Program-made: the position numbers and the translations under genes | Shown: in pieces, positions 26,065-33,803 of the stretch | Layout of the letters: each line of letters starts with the position of its first letter | How positions within the stretch are numbered: position 1 is the stretch's first letter | The notes under the pieces: model-generated | Databases searched by the model: none | What the model saw: the letters and a program-made list of their open reading frames with translations, nothing else | Told to the model about the DNA's origin: nothing | Assembly: GCA_913061145.1 (NCBI GenBank) | Contig: CAJXUQ010000010.1 | Span: 1 to 64,000, forward strand | DNA length: 64,000 nt | Direction: 5' to 3' | Source of the DNA: an uncultured Haliea sp. | GTDB taxonomy: Bacteria > Pseudomonadota > Gammaproteobacteria > Pseudomonadales > Halieaceae

Positions 26065-26093
26065 ATGGTAGCCCGAAGCGCAGGCGGCGTCAA
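26065..26093 (-). promoter_or_regulatory. Sigma70 promoter of tRNA-Gly
   Basis: Read on the minus strand, TTGACG (26088-26093) and TACCAT (26065-26070) are separated by exactly 17 bp and end 13 bp before the tRNA 5' end, a textbook stable-RNA promoter. No GC-rich discriminator stands out between the -10 box and the gene. Confidence 0.65.
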
Positions 26094-26119
26094 AGCCGCA
26101 GTGGAGGTTCCGCGGGTGG

Positions 26120-27034
26120 TTACTGCAACTGCTCGTCCTGCTGCACTTCCACAATGCCCGCCGGATCCTGGTGGATCACCACGTCCGCGCCGGGCATGGC
26201 GGCGATAACCGCAGCCTCCACCTCATCCGAGATGCGATGTGCCTTGACCAGCGGCATGCTGCCATCCAGCTCCAGATGCATCTCCACAAAGTCGATGCGT
26301 CCTGCGCTGCGCGTGCGCAGGTCATGCACGCCCCGCACCTCCGGGTGGCCTTCGGCGATGGCGATGATCCGCGCGCGCTGACTGTCGGGCAACTCCCGGT
26401 CCACCAGCTCGTTGAAGGCCGAACCCATAATGCTGCGCGCCGACCAGAGAATGTACAGCGCGGCACCGATGGCGAACAGCGGGTCCGTGCCAGGCCAGCC
26501 AAACTGCGCCAGCAACAGTGCGACCACAACCCCGGAGTTGGTCAACAGGTCGGTGCGATAGTGCAGGGCATCCGCGCGGATGGCCGCGGATTGGGTGCGG
26601 CGGATGACATAGCCCTGGAACAGCAGCAGTACCGCCGTTGCCGCGATGGTCAACAGCATGACCGCCAGCCCGACCCCGAAGGCGCCGATGGGCTCGGGGT
26701 TGAGCAGGCGTCGGGTGGCTTCTACCAGCAGTAATACACCGGAGACGATGATAAATGCGCTTTGCGCAAGGGCCGCTATCGACTCCGCCTTGCCGTGTCC
26801 AAAACGGTGCTGGCGGTCGGCGGGCTCCAGTGCGTAGCGCACGGCGAACAGGTTGAGCAGCGATGCCCCGGAATCCATCAGCGAGTCCACCAACGAGGCG
26901 AGAATACTGACTGACGAGGTCTGCCAGTAGGCCATGGTCTTGGCCAGGATGAGCACGGCTGCTACGGAAACCGAGGCGTAGGTAGCCAGTTTCATCAGGC
27001 GCGCCGCTTGCGCGGGTGAAGCCGGGGATGTCAT
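26120..27034 (-). CDS. fieF: FieF-type cation diffusion facilitator (Fe/Zn exporter)
   Basis: This 304-residue protein has six transmembrane segments and a cytoplasmic C-terminal domain. The tetrahedral site A ligands of FieF/YiiP are all present as D50-x3-D54 (DSLMD) and H158-x3-D162 (HYRTD). The linker RQHRFGHGKAESIAALAQS is diagnostic. It exports Zn2+, Fe2+ or Cd2+ in exchange for protons, as a homodimer in the inner membrane. The gene stands alone between the tRNA and the DUF429 gene. Its family assignment is secure; the preferred metal is not determined by sequence alone. Confidence 0.94.
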   Translation of the reverse strand: MTSPASPAQAARLMKLATYASVSVAAVLILAKTMAYWQTSSVSILASLVDSLMDSGASLLNLFAVRYALEPADRQHRFGHGKAESIAALAQSAFIIVSGVLLLVEATRRLLNPEPIGAFGVGLAVMLLTIAATAVLLLFQGYVIRRTQSAAIRADALHYRTDLLTNSGVVVALLLAQFGWPGTDPLFAIGAALYILWSARSIMGSAFNELVDRELPDSQRARIIAIAEGHPEVRGVHDLRTRSAGRIDFVEMHLELDGSMPLVKAHRISDEVEAAVIAAMPGADVVIHQDPAGIVEVQQDEQLQ

Positions 27035-27103
27035 GGGTCTGGATGTCCACTGCGGGGATAAACGAACAGCAGGATAGAGCAGCGGCGGGGTATTGGCAAA
27101 GCG

Positions 27104-27925
27104 TCAGGGTTGGCTGTGAGGCTGCAGCCCCGGGTCCGCGATCCAGCCTTCAGCCGCCACCGCGGATGTTCCGAAGTCCGGCGGACCCTGACGCCAGGCC
27201 CATGCAGCCTGTACCGCGCACAACAGTGCATCCAGTGTGTCTGCACCCGGGTCTTCTGCGAGGTCGTCCGGGGCGTTCACCTGCAACCCGTAGCGTGCCA
27301 GCACGGGTTCGCCACAGACCGCTCGCAGCAGGTCCTGTCGTGCACGCCGCTGTGCCTCGGTCTGTTTGCTGCGCGTATCCTGTTTGTAGCTGCGCCTGCC
27401 GATGCAGTGCCTGGCGAGCAGGGCGGGGTACGCTTCGACTGCAATTCGCGCAGGATCGCCTGCTTGCAGGCCGGGAATCGATACGCCGCAGGTCAGCAGC
27501 CGCGGCGCGCCCTCGAAGAACATCAGCCCCACGGGAACGCCGTAGAGTTTCTGCGGGCTGATGGCGCCTGCCAGACTGTCGGCCTGCCGCCGGTGTTCGC
27601 GGTCGCCCGCCGGCCTGCCGCTGCGGTAGTCGTCCAGCGCACTGCGGAACCCCGCCCGCCCCAGGCTTTGGGCGAATCGCACGTAATCCGCCCATGCGGG
27701 CGGCCAGCCGATGTTGTGGACAAACCGGCTGGATTGGCCGAAGGGGAAGTCCAGCCCCGCGACCCACGGTCCGGGGCGGCGCAGCAGCCCCTCGAAGGCG
27801 TCAAAATGCTCAAGGCGAAAAAGCTCGCCGGCGGTCAGCCGGTTTCCCTGCAACGTGCACTGCAGGGCCGTGATCGGTTTTCCCCGGCGCGGCCGGCTGG
27901 TGAAATCGATGCCCCAGATCTGCAT
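27104..27925 (-). CDS. DUF429 family protein
   Basis: This 273-residue soluble protein starts with the DUF429 signature WGIDFTS. It contains the acidic block GLDFPFG, EAYPALLAR and the C-terminal DTLDALLCAVQAAWA. The conserved acidic residues (in IDFTS, LDFPF, EAYP and DTLDA) resemble RNase H-like nuclease centres, and the family is predicted, not shown, to be nuclease-like. It is a single-gene unit on the minus strand with no diagnostic neighbours. Confidence 0.85.
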   Translation of the reverse strand: MQIWGIDFTSRPRRGKPITALQCTLQGNRLTAGELFRLEHFDAFEGLLRRPGPWVAGLDFPFGQSSRFVHNIGWPPAWADYVRFAQSLGRAGFRSALDDYRSGRPAGDREHRRQADSLAGAISPQKLYGVPVGLMFFEGAPRLLTCGVSIPGLQAGDPARIAVEAYPALLARHCIGRRSYKQDTRSKQTEAQRRARQDLLRAVCGEPVLARYGLQVNAPDDLAEDPGADTLDALLCAVQAAWAWRQGPPDFGTSAVAAEGWIADPGLQPHSQP

Positions 27926-28061
27926 GGCAAAGGGTGTCTCTTCGTGTCGGGTAAGCGCCTGCCATATTAAACCGATCTGTCCCCAGTTTCAGAGCAACAT
28001 CGCGGTGCTCTGCTGTCGGGAGTAAGATGGTGCGGGATCCACAATAACAGGACTGTCCGCC

Positions 28062-29306
28062 ATGGCTTCGACCTCAACCCCCACGCCTTTCGACCCCGTC
28101 ACCATCGGGCCCATCACCCTGCGCAATCGCTTTATCAAGTCTGGCGCCAATGAAGCGATGTGCCTGGAGGGCAAGCCGACCAAGGCGCTGGTCAAGCATC
28201 ACCGGGACCTGGCGGCGGGCGGTGTGGGCATGACCACGGTGGCCTATATGGCAGTGGCGAAGGTGGGGCGGACGCTGCCCAATCAGATCTGGATGCGGCC
28301 CGAGGTGATCCCCGACCTGCGTGTGCTCACCCAGGCGGTGCACGCTGAGGGCGCGGCGATCTCGGCCCAGATCACCCACGGTGGTTCGTTTGTCACTGGC
28401 ATGAAAGTGCCCGGGCGTACCATCAGTTCCTCCTCGGGCTTCAACCCCGCCGGCCTGATGAAAGGCAATATCCTCCAGCGTGCGATGAACGAGGACGATA
28501 TGGCGCGGGTGGAGGCGGAATTCGTGCAGGCCGCGGAACTGGCCCGGGAAGGTGGCTTTGACGCCGTGGAGTTGCACATGGGCCATGGTTACCTGCTCAA
28601 CCAGTTTATTTCGCCCCTGAGCAACCGTCGCACTGATGAGTACGGCGGCAGCGCGGAGAACCGGGTCCGTTTTCCGGCCCGGGTGCTGGCGGCGGTGAAG
28701 CGCGCGGTTGGCAAAGACATGGCGGTGCTGGCCAAGATCAACGTGGCTGATGGCACCCGGCGCGGCGCCACGGCGGAGGACGGTGTCGTCACCGCAGGTG
28801 CGCTGCAGGCGGCCGGTGCTGACATGCTGGTGTTGTCCGGTGGCCGCAACGTGGAATCCACCTGGTTCATGTTCGGCAGCAATATGAACCGGGAGATCAT
28901 CGCCCGGGTGCTGAAGCAACAGGGTGAGTGGATCACGGCGCTGATGATGAAGGCGGCGGCCTCCAGCGAACCCAAGATCGACTTCAAGCCCATGTATTTT
29001 CTGGAGTATTCGCGCAAGATTCGCGCCGCGGTCGACATGCCGCTAGCGTATCTGGGTGGCGCGCGTTCGCTGGCCCATGCCGAGCAGTCGCTGGCGGAAG
29101 GTTTTGACTGCGTGGTGATGGCGCGGCCGCTGATTCACGACCCGGCGCTGGTGAACAAGCTGCGCAGCGGTGAAGTGACTGAATCCGGTTGTGACAACTG
29201 TAACGGCTGTGTCGCCTATATTTACCATCCTGCCGGCACCTGGTGCGTGCACAACCCGCCGAACGATCCCGTGCTGAACACCATCCCCGCTGCGGCGGTG
29301 CAATAA
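28062..29306 (+). CDS. OYE/2,4-dienoyl-CoA reductase-like flavoprotein with C-terminal Fe-S motif
   Basis: This 414-residue protein has an OYE-type FMN barrel with ISAQITHGGSF, the ligand motif HMGHGYLLNQFISP and RRTDEYGGSAENR. Unlike the neighbour at 24660 it ends with a Cys cluster (CDNCNGC, then Cys after 11 residues), the spacing used by the 2,4-dienoyl-CoA reductase family to bind a [4Fe-4S] cluster. The second FAD/NAD domain of that family is missing, so it needs a separate electron donor. It is followed after 22 bp by an SDR gene, which may act on the same substrate. AGGA lies 10 bases before the start. Confidence 0.87.
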   Translation: MASTSTPTPFDPVTIGPITLRNRFIKSGANEAMCLEGKPTKALVKHHRDLAAGGVGMTTVAYMAVAKVGRTLPNQIWMRPEVIPDLRVLTQAVHAEGAAISAQITHGGSFVTGMKVPGRTISSSSGFNPAGLMKGNILQRAMNEDDMARVEAEFVQAAELAREGGFDAVELHMGHGYLLNQFISPLSNRRTDEYGGSAENRVRFPARVLAAVKRAVGKDMAVLAKINVADGTRRGATAEDGVVTAGALQAAGADMLVLSGGRNVESTWFMFGSNMNREIIARVLKQQGEWITALMMKAAASSEPKIDFKPMYFLEYSRKIRAAVDMPLAYLGGARSLAHAEQSLAEGFDCVVMARPLIHDPALVNKLRSGEVTESGCDNCNGCVAYIYHPAGTWCVHNPPNDPVLNTIPAAAVQ

Positions 29307-29328
29307 TCTCACCACTCAGGAGCCAATC

Positions 29329-30123
29329 ATGGGCAGTATTCTCGATCGTTTCCGTCTCGACGGGCAGGTGGCACTCATCACTGGAGCGGGGCGCGGTATC
29401 GGTGCCGCTACCGCGCTGGCCTATGCGGATGCCGGCGCCGACGTCGCCATTTCAGCGCGTACCCTGAGTGAGTTGGAGGCGGTTGCGGAGCAGGTGCGGT
29501 CACGCGGCCGGCGCGCGCTGGTGGTCACCTGTGATGTGACCGATGGTGCACAGCGTGCAGCGCTGGTGGAGCGCACAGTGGCGGAGTTTGGTCGCCTGGA
29601 CATCCTGGTCAACAATGCGGGCGGTTGGGGCCCCAAGCCGGCGCTGGAGACCACGGATGAGGACTTCGATGCCTGCTTCCACTTCAACGTGACTTCGGCG
29701 TTTTCCCTGTCCCGTCTCAGCGCGCCGCACATGGTGGCGACCGCGGGCAAGGGCGCTATCGTCAATATTTCGTCTGTGGCGGGCAGCCTGCCCCAGGCCG
29801 GTTTTGCCGCCTACGGCACCGGTAAGGCCGCGCTGTCCTGGCTGACACGGGCGCTGGCGCAGGACTTCGCGCCCAAGGTGCGCGTCAACGGCATCGGCGT
29901 GGGCGCGACCGTGACTACCGCGCTGGAAAACTTCATGACGCCGGAAATGGAGCAGACCATGTCCGCGCGCACACCGCTGGCGCGTCTGGGCGAGGCGGAG
30001 GATATCGCCGCCTGTGCGCTGTACCTGGCGTCGCCCGCGGCGGCCTATGTCACGGGTGAAATCTGCGGTGTGAACGGCGGGCTGACCTATTCGCAGGTGG
30101 AGATGCCCCGGGCGCAGTTCTAG
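29329..30123 (+). CDS. Short-chain dehydrogenase/reductase
   Basis: This 264-residue SDR has the cofactor motif GAGRGIG, VNNAGG, catalytic Ser in VNISSVAG and Y-G-T-G-K as YxxxK. AGGAG before the ATG supports the start. The C-terminal GEICGVNGGLTY is typical of SDRs annotated as 3-oxoacyl-ACP reductases or gluconate dehydrogenases. Twenty-two bp separate it from the OYE-like gene upstream, so it is probably the second gene of a two-gene operon and could reduce or oxidise a ketone in the same pathway. Confidence 0.88.
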   Translation: MGSILDRFRLDGQVALITGAGRGIGAATALAYADAGADVAISARTLSELEAVAEQVRSRGRRALVVTCDVTDGAQRAALVERTVAEFGRLDILVNNAGGWGPKPALETTDEDFDACFHFNVTSAFSLSRLSAPHMVATAGKGAIVNISSVAGSLPQAGFAAYGTGKAALSWLTRALAQDFAPKVRVNGIGVGATVTTALENFMTPEMEQTMSARTPLARLGEAEDIAACALYLASPAAAYVTGEICGVNGGLTYSQVEMPRAQF

Positions 30124-30127
30124 CCGC

Positions 30128-30149
30128 GGCGCGCTTTTTTACGCGCGCC
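30128..30149. other. GC-rich hairpin between SDR and diguanylate cyclase genes
   Basis: GGCGCGC (30128-30134) pairs perfectly with GCGCGCC (30143-30149) around an 8-base loop containing six T. It lies 5 bp after the SDR stop. The T-run is in the loop, not after the stem, so intrinsic termination is uncertain. Confidence 0.35.
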
Positions 30150-30220
30150 TGACCTCGACGCATTGACCCCCGCAACGGGCACGCGCACCATGGCAGCTCA
30201 CGTTTCCGAACGGGGGCGGC

Positions 30221-31357
30221 ATGAACTCGCTCAGTGTGCCCACTCTGTATCTGGTCATCGCCATGGTGTCAGCAATGTGTACGCTGATCACCCTGATCCT
30301 GTGGCGCATCAACCGGGACATGGCGGGGGTTTTTCCCTGGTTCCTCGCAACGCTGGCCAACACCATCGCGTTTCTGGTCGCTTTTCCGTTCGCTGATCGC
30401 GGGGGCATCGAGCAATACCTCACCGTTATCAACAACAGTCTGGCGCTGATCGGCGCCGCGCTGCTGCTGGAGGGGGCGCTGCAGTTCCGCGGCCATCTCT
30501 CCCGCTGGCGTTGGCGTGCAGGTTTGCTGCTCATACCGGTATTCGTCTCGATTGCCTGGGTGAACCGTCTGGATCCGGTGGCGCGCCACCTCGCCCACGA
30601 CCTGCTGTCCGCACCGCTGATGCTGGCGGTGGCGCTGGTGATGGTCTGGCGTACCCGGGGGGCGGCTTTCAGGGTGTATGGACTGGCGGCACTTTTCCCG
30701 GCCTTGCTGGGCCTGGTGCTGCTGTACCGGGGTGTCTGGGCACTGCAGGAAACCCTCAGCCCCGGTCAGGGCATTGAAGCGCCGCGCGCGCTCGCGTTCC
30801 TGGCGGTCATGCTCTGCCTCATGGGCTGGACCTTCGGCATCACCGTGACCTGCTATTTTCGCGCCCATCTCAGTACGCTGCAGCTGGCTACCGAGGATGT
30901 GCTGACAGGCTTACCCAACCGCCGGCAGATTGACGCTACGCTGCAGCGCAGCCTGCGCCGGGCGAAGCGCTATGCCGAGCATTTTGCCGTGTTGCTGATC
31001 GACCTCAATGAGTTCAAGCAGGTGAACGATCGCTTCGGTCATCAGGCCGGGGATCAGTTGCTGAAGGCGGTGGCACAACGCCTGCGCGGGTTTCTGCGGG
31101 AGGCGGATTTCGCCGGGCGTTTGGGAGGAGATGAGTTTCTCGTCATCCTGCACGGGGTTGGCGACAGCATTTCTGCGCAGGCTGCCCGCGATCGACTGCG
31201 CCGGGCGCTTGACGGTCCCCTGGAACTGCGCGGGACATCGGTCCTGGTGCGCAGCGCTATCGGCGTCGCTTTGTGGCCGGCACAGGGTGACAGCGCCGAC
31301 GCCCTGATGCGCGCAGCCGACGCAGATATGTACAGGGATAAAACCGGGCATTCTTGA
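30221..31357 (+). CDS. Membrane-bound diguanylate cyclase (GGDEF)
   Basis: This 378-residue protein has an N-terminal region of six to seven hydrophobic segments (residues about 8-215) followed by a GGDEF domain. The active site GGDEF is intact at about residues 302-306 (RLGGDEFLVIL), and a RxxD inhibitory site (READ) sits five residues upstream, so c-di-GMP product inhibition is expected. It should make c-di-GMP from two GTP in response to a membrane signal. The upstream SDR is 97 bp away. The -35 box of the downstream acyl-CoA dehydrogenase promoter overlaps its stop codon. Confidence 0.92.
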   Translation: MNSLSVPTLYLVIAMVSAMCTLITLILWRINRDMAGVFPWFLATLANTIAFLVAFPFADRGGIEQYLTVINNSLALIGAALLLEGALQFRGHLSRWRWRAGLLLIPVFVSIAWVNRLDPVARHLAHDLLSAPLMLAVALVMVWRTRGAAFRVYGLAALFPALLGLVLLYRGVWALQETLSPGQGIEAPRALAFLAVMLCLMGWTFGITVTCYFRAHLSTLQLATEDVLTGLPNRRQIDATLQRSLRRAKRYAEHFAVLLIDLNEFKQVNDRFGHQAGDQLLKAVAQRLRGFLREADFAGRLGGDEFLVILHGVGDSISAQAARDRLRRALDGPLELRGTSVLVRSAIGVALWPAQGDSADALMRAADADMYRDKTGHS

Positions 31358-31382
31358 ACGTTAGCAAAACATACTGTATGTT
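31354..31382 (+). promoter_or_regulatory. Promoter of the acyl-CoA catabolic operon
   Basis: TTGAAC (31354-31359) and TATGTT (31377-31382) are spaced by 17 bp, a good sigma70 match. The start codon of the first operon gene lies 67 bp downstream. The -10 box is inside the palindrome at 31368-31382, the geometry expected for repression by steric exclusion of RNA polymerase. Confidence 0.5.
31368..31382. promoter_or_regulatory. Palindromic operator candidate
   Basis: AACATAC-T-GTATGTT is a perfect 7-1-7 inverted repeat covering the -10 region of the operon promoter. Its size and symmetry suit a TetR dimer, and a TetR gene lies at the far end of the operon (42155-42799). A partial relative, TACTGTAT, lies near the sulfotransferase promoter (42941-42948). 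Confidence 0.5.
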
Positions 31383-31449
31383 CAAATCTGCGCTGGGCGA
31401 TCTGCTGCCCGTCCATTCATGCGTTGTTTCGATCTGAAGAGGTGCCCTA

Positions 31450-32628
31450 GTGAGCGACCTGGAAAAATTTCGTGCCGACACCCGCGCCTGGCTCGAGGAA
31501 AATTGCCCCCCGGCCATGCGCGAGCCGGTGCGCGGCTTCGACGATCTTTACATGGGTGGGCGCAACCCGGAAGTTGACCACCCTGACCAGCAGGTCTGGT
31601 GCCAGCGCATGGCGGAGCGCGGCTGGACAGTGCCGCACTGGCCGCGTGAGTACGGCGGTGGCGGATTGAACAAGGAAGAGGCGAAGATCCTGCAGCAGGA
31701 GATGGCGCGGATAGGCGCGCGCCGACCGCTGGAGAGCTTCGGCATTTCCATGCTCGGCCCGGCGCTGCTCAAGTTCGGCACCGAGGCACAGAAGCAGGAA
31801 CACCTGCCGCCCATCTGCCGCGGCGAGATCCGCTGGTGCCAGGGCTATTCGGAGCCGAACGCAGGGTCCGACCTGGCCAGTCTGCAAACCCGCGCCGAGG
31901 ACCGTGGCGATCACTACCTGATCAATGGGCAGAAGGTCTGGACCTCGTACGCCGACAAGGCGGACTGGATATTCTGCCTGGTGCGCACCGACAACAGCGG
32001 CAGCAAGCATGAGGGCATCAGCTTCGTATTGTTCGACATGGCCAGCGAGGGCGTGACCACACGCCCGATCAAGCTGATCAGTGGCTCCTCGCCCTTCTGC
32101 GAGACGTTTTTTGACAACGTGCGTGCCGAAAAGCGCAACCTCGTTGGTGAAGAGGGCAAGGGCTGGGCAATCGCCAAGTACCTTCTGACGCACGAACGGG
32201 AAATGATTTCCGGCTTCGGTACGGCGCCGAAGAAGTCGCTGGGCTCTGTGGCCGTCGAGACCTACGGAGCGGATGCCAGCGGGCGGCTGCGCAACGGCAT
32301 CCTGCGCCACACCATCGCCCAATATCAGCTGGATGCGCTGGCTTTCGGCGCCACCATGAGCCGCGTGGGCGACGAAGCCAAGGCGGGCCAGGGCCTGGGC
32401 GCCGCCTCATCCATTTTCAAGTATTACGGCACCGAGCTGAACAAGCGACGCAACGAGCTCAACCTGGCCATCGGCGGTGAACCGGCGCTGGGCTGGGACG
32501 GTGATGTGTATGAGGGTGGCGCCACCAGTCGGGACTGGCTGCGCTCCAAGGGCAACTCCATTGAGGGCGGCACCTCCGAGGTGCAGCTGAACATTATTGC
32601 CAAGCGCGTACTGGGCTTGCCGGACTGA
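31450..32628 (+). CDS. Acyl-CoA dehydrogenase, catalytic subunit-like
   Basis: This 392-residue flavoprotein starts at a GTG with GAAGAGG upstream. It has the FAD motifs GYSEPNAGSDLASLQTRAE and QKVWTSYADKADW, and near the C-terminus IEGGTSEVQLNIIAKRVLG. The Glu of IEGG aligns with the usual catalytic base. It is the first gene of the operon, 18 bp from a second dehydrogenase that lacks this Glu. That arrangement matches the heteromeric acyl-CoA dehydrogenases used for bulky steroid-type CoA substrates in Actinobacteria. It would introduce the alpha-beta double bond into an acyl-CoA, passing electrons to ETF. Confidence 0.92.
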   Translation: MSDLEKFRADTRAWLEENCPPAMREPVRGFDDLYMGGRNPEVDHPDQQVWCQRMAERGWTVPHWPREYGGGGLNKEEAKILQQEMARIGARRPLESFGISMLGPALLKFGTEAQKQEHLPPICRGEIRWCQGYSEPNAGSDLASLQTRAEDRGDHYLINGQKVWTSYADKADWIFCLVRTDNSGSKHEGISFVLFDMASEGVTTRPIKLISGSSPFCETFFDNVRAEKRNLVGEEGKGWAIAKYLLTHEREMISGFGTAPKKSLGSVAVETYGADASGRLRNGILRHTIAQYQLDALAFGATMSRVGDEAKAGQGLGAASSIFKYYGTELNKRRNELNLAIGGEPALGWDGDVYEGGATSRDWLRSKGNSIEGGTSEVQLNIIAKRVLGLPD

Positions 32629-32646
32629 GCGGGAGAGGACACTGAC

Positions 32647-33786
32647 ATGGCACTGGTACTGACAGAAGAACAGGTGATGCTTAAAGAGTCGGCAGCCGGG
32701 CTGCTGGCGGAGAAAGCGGGCGTGGCGCAGCTGCGCGCGCTGCGCGATGCTGATGATGCACTGGGTTTTGCGCCCGATGTGTGGCGCGACATCGCCGGGA
32801 TGGGCTGGCCCGGTATCGCCATTCCGGAATCCTACGGTGGCCTGGGCTACGGCTACATCGGGCTGGGCCTGGTGCTGGAGCAGGCGGGCCGCCACTTGAG
32901 CCCGGTGCCGCTGCAGTCAACCGTGCTGCTTGGCGCAACCCTGCTTAACGCGCTCGGCAGCGAGGCGCAGAAGCAGGCGCTGCTGGCACCCCTGGCAGCG
33001 GGCGAGCTGCACGTCACCCTGGCACTACAGGAAGGGCCGCTGCACGCGCCGGAGGATACGGCACTGAAGGCGGAGGCAGACGGCGCGGGGTATCGCCTGC
33101 ATGGCAGCAAGTGCCTGGTGCTTGATGCGCTGGCGGCGCAGCAGTTTGTGGTGATTGCGCGGACCTCCGGGGAACCCGGTGACAGTGCCGGGCTGACGGC
33201 TTTCCTGGTGCCGGCGGACGCTGCGGGCCTCACGGTGGAGCGTCGCAGCCTGGTGGATGCCCGCGGTGTGGGCGCGCTGCAGCTGGATGCGGTGCAGGTG
33301 CCTGCCGATGCGGTTCTGGGTGATGTGGATGGCGCCTGGGACGGGCTCAGCCGCAGCCTCGATATCGCCTATATCGGGCTTGCAGCAGAGTTGCTGGGTA
33401 TCGCATCAGAGGCCTTCGAACGCACCGTGGGGTACCTCAAGGAGCGCAAGCAGTTCGGCAAGGTTATCGGGTCCTTCCAGGGCTTGCAGCACCGCGCCGC
33501 GGAGCTGTTTGCCGAACTGGAGCTGTCCCGCTCACTGGTGCTCAAGGCGCTGCAGGCGATTGATGCAGATGACCCCCAGTTGCCCGTGCTTGCGAGCGCG
33601 GCGAAGGCCAAGCTCTGTGAGGTGGCCCAGCGCGCGACCAACGAGGGTATCCAGATGCATGGCGGTATCGGCATGACGGATGAGTACGACATCGGTTTTT
33701 TCATCAAACGCGCGCGGGTGGCGCAGCATTGTTTCGGTGACTACAACTACCACCTCGACCGTTTCGCCAGGCTGAGCGGTTTCTGA
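32647..33786 (+). CDS. Acyl-CoA dehydrogenase, partner subunit without the usual catalytic Glu
   Basis: This 379-residue protein has an acyl-CoA-dehydrogenase fold: IAGMGWPGIAIPESYGGLGY, a middle domain with shortened FAD-binding loops, and FGKVIGSFQGLQHRAAELFA plus MHGGIGMTDEYDI in the C-terminal helices. The segment that normally carries the catalytic Glu reads AQHCFGDYNYH, with Phe at that position. It is therefore likely the non-catalytic half of an alpha2-beta2 enzyme with the preceding gene product. GGAGAGG lies upstream of the start; 17 bp separate it from the CoA ligase gene. Confidence 0.9.
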   Translation: MALVLTEEQVMLKESAAGLLAEKAGVAQLRALRDADDALGFAPDVWRDIAGMGWPGIAIPESYGGLGYGYIGLGLVLEQAGRHLSPVPLQSTVLLGATLLNALGSEAQKQALLAPLAAGELHVTLALQEGPLHAPEDTALKAEADGAGYRLHGSKCLVLDALAAQQFVVIARTSGEPGDSAGLTAFLVPADAAGLTVERRSLVDARGVGALQLDAVQVPADAVLGDVDGAWDGLSRSLDIAYIGLAAELLGIASEAFERTVGYLKERKQFGKVIGSFQGLQHRAAELFAELELSRSLVLKALQAIDADDPQLPVLASAAKAKLCEVAQRATNEGIQMHGGIGMTDEYDIGFFIKRARVAQHCFGDYNYHLDRFARLSGF

Positions 33787-33803
33787 GGCGCATAGCCGCC
33801 GCT

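Noticed and set aside
25965-26381. Open frame reading across the tRNA-Gly gene
   Set aside because: It overlaps a complete tRNA cloverleaf and has no protein-family similarity.
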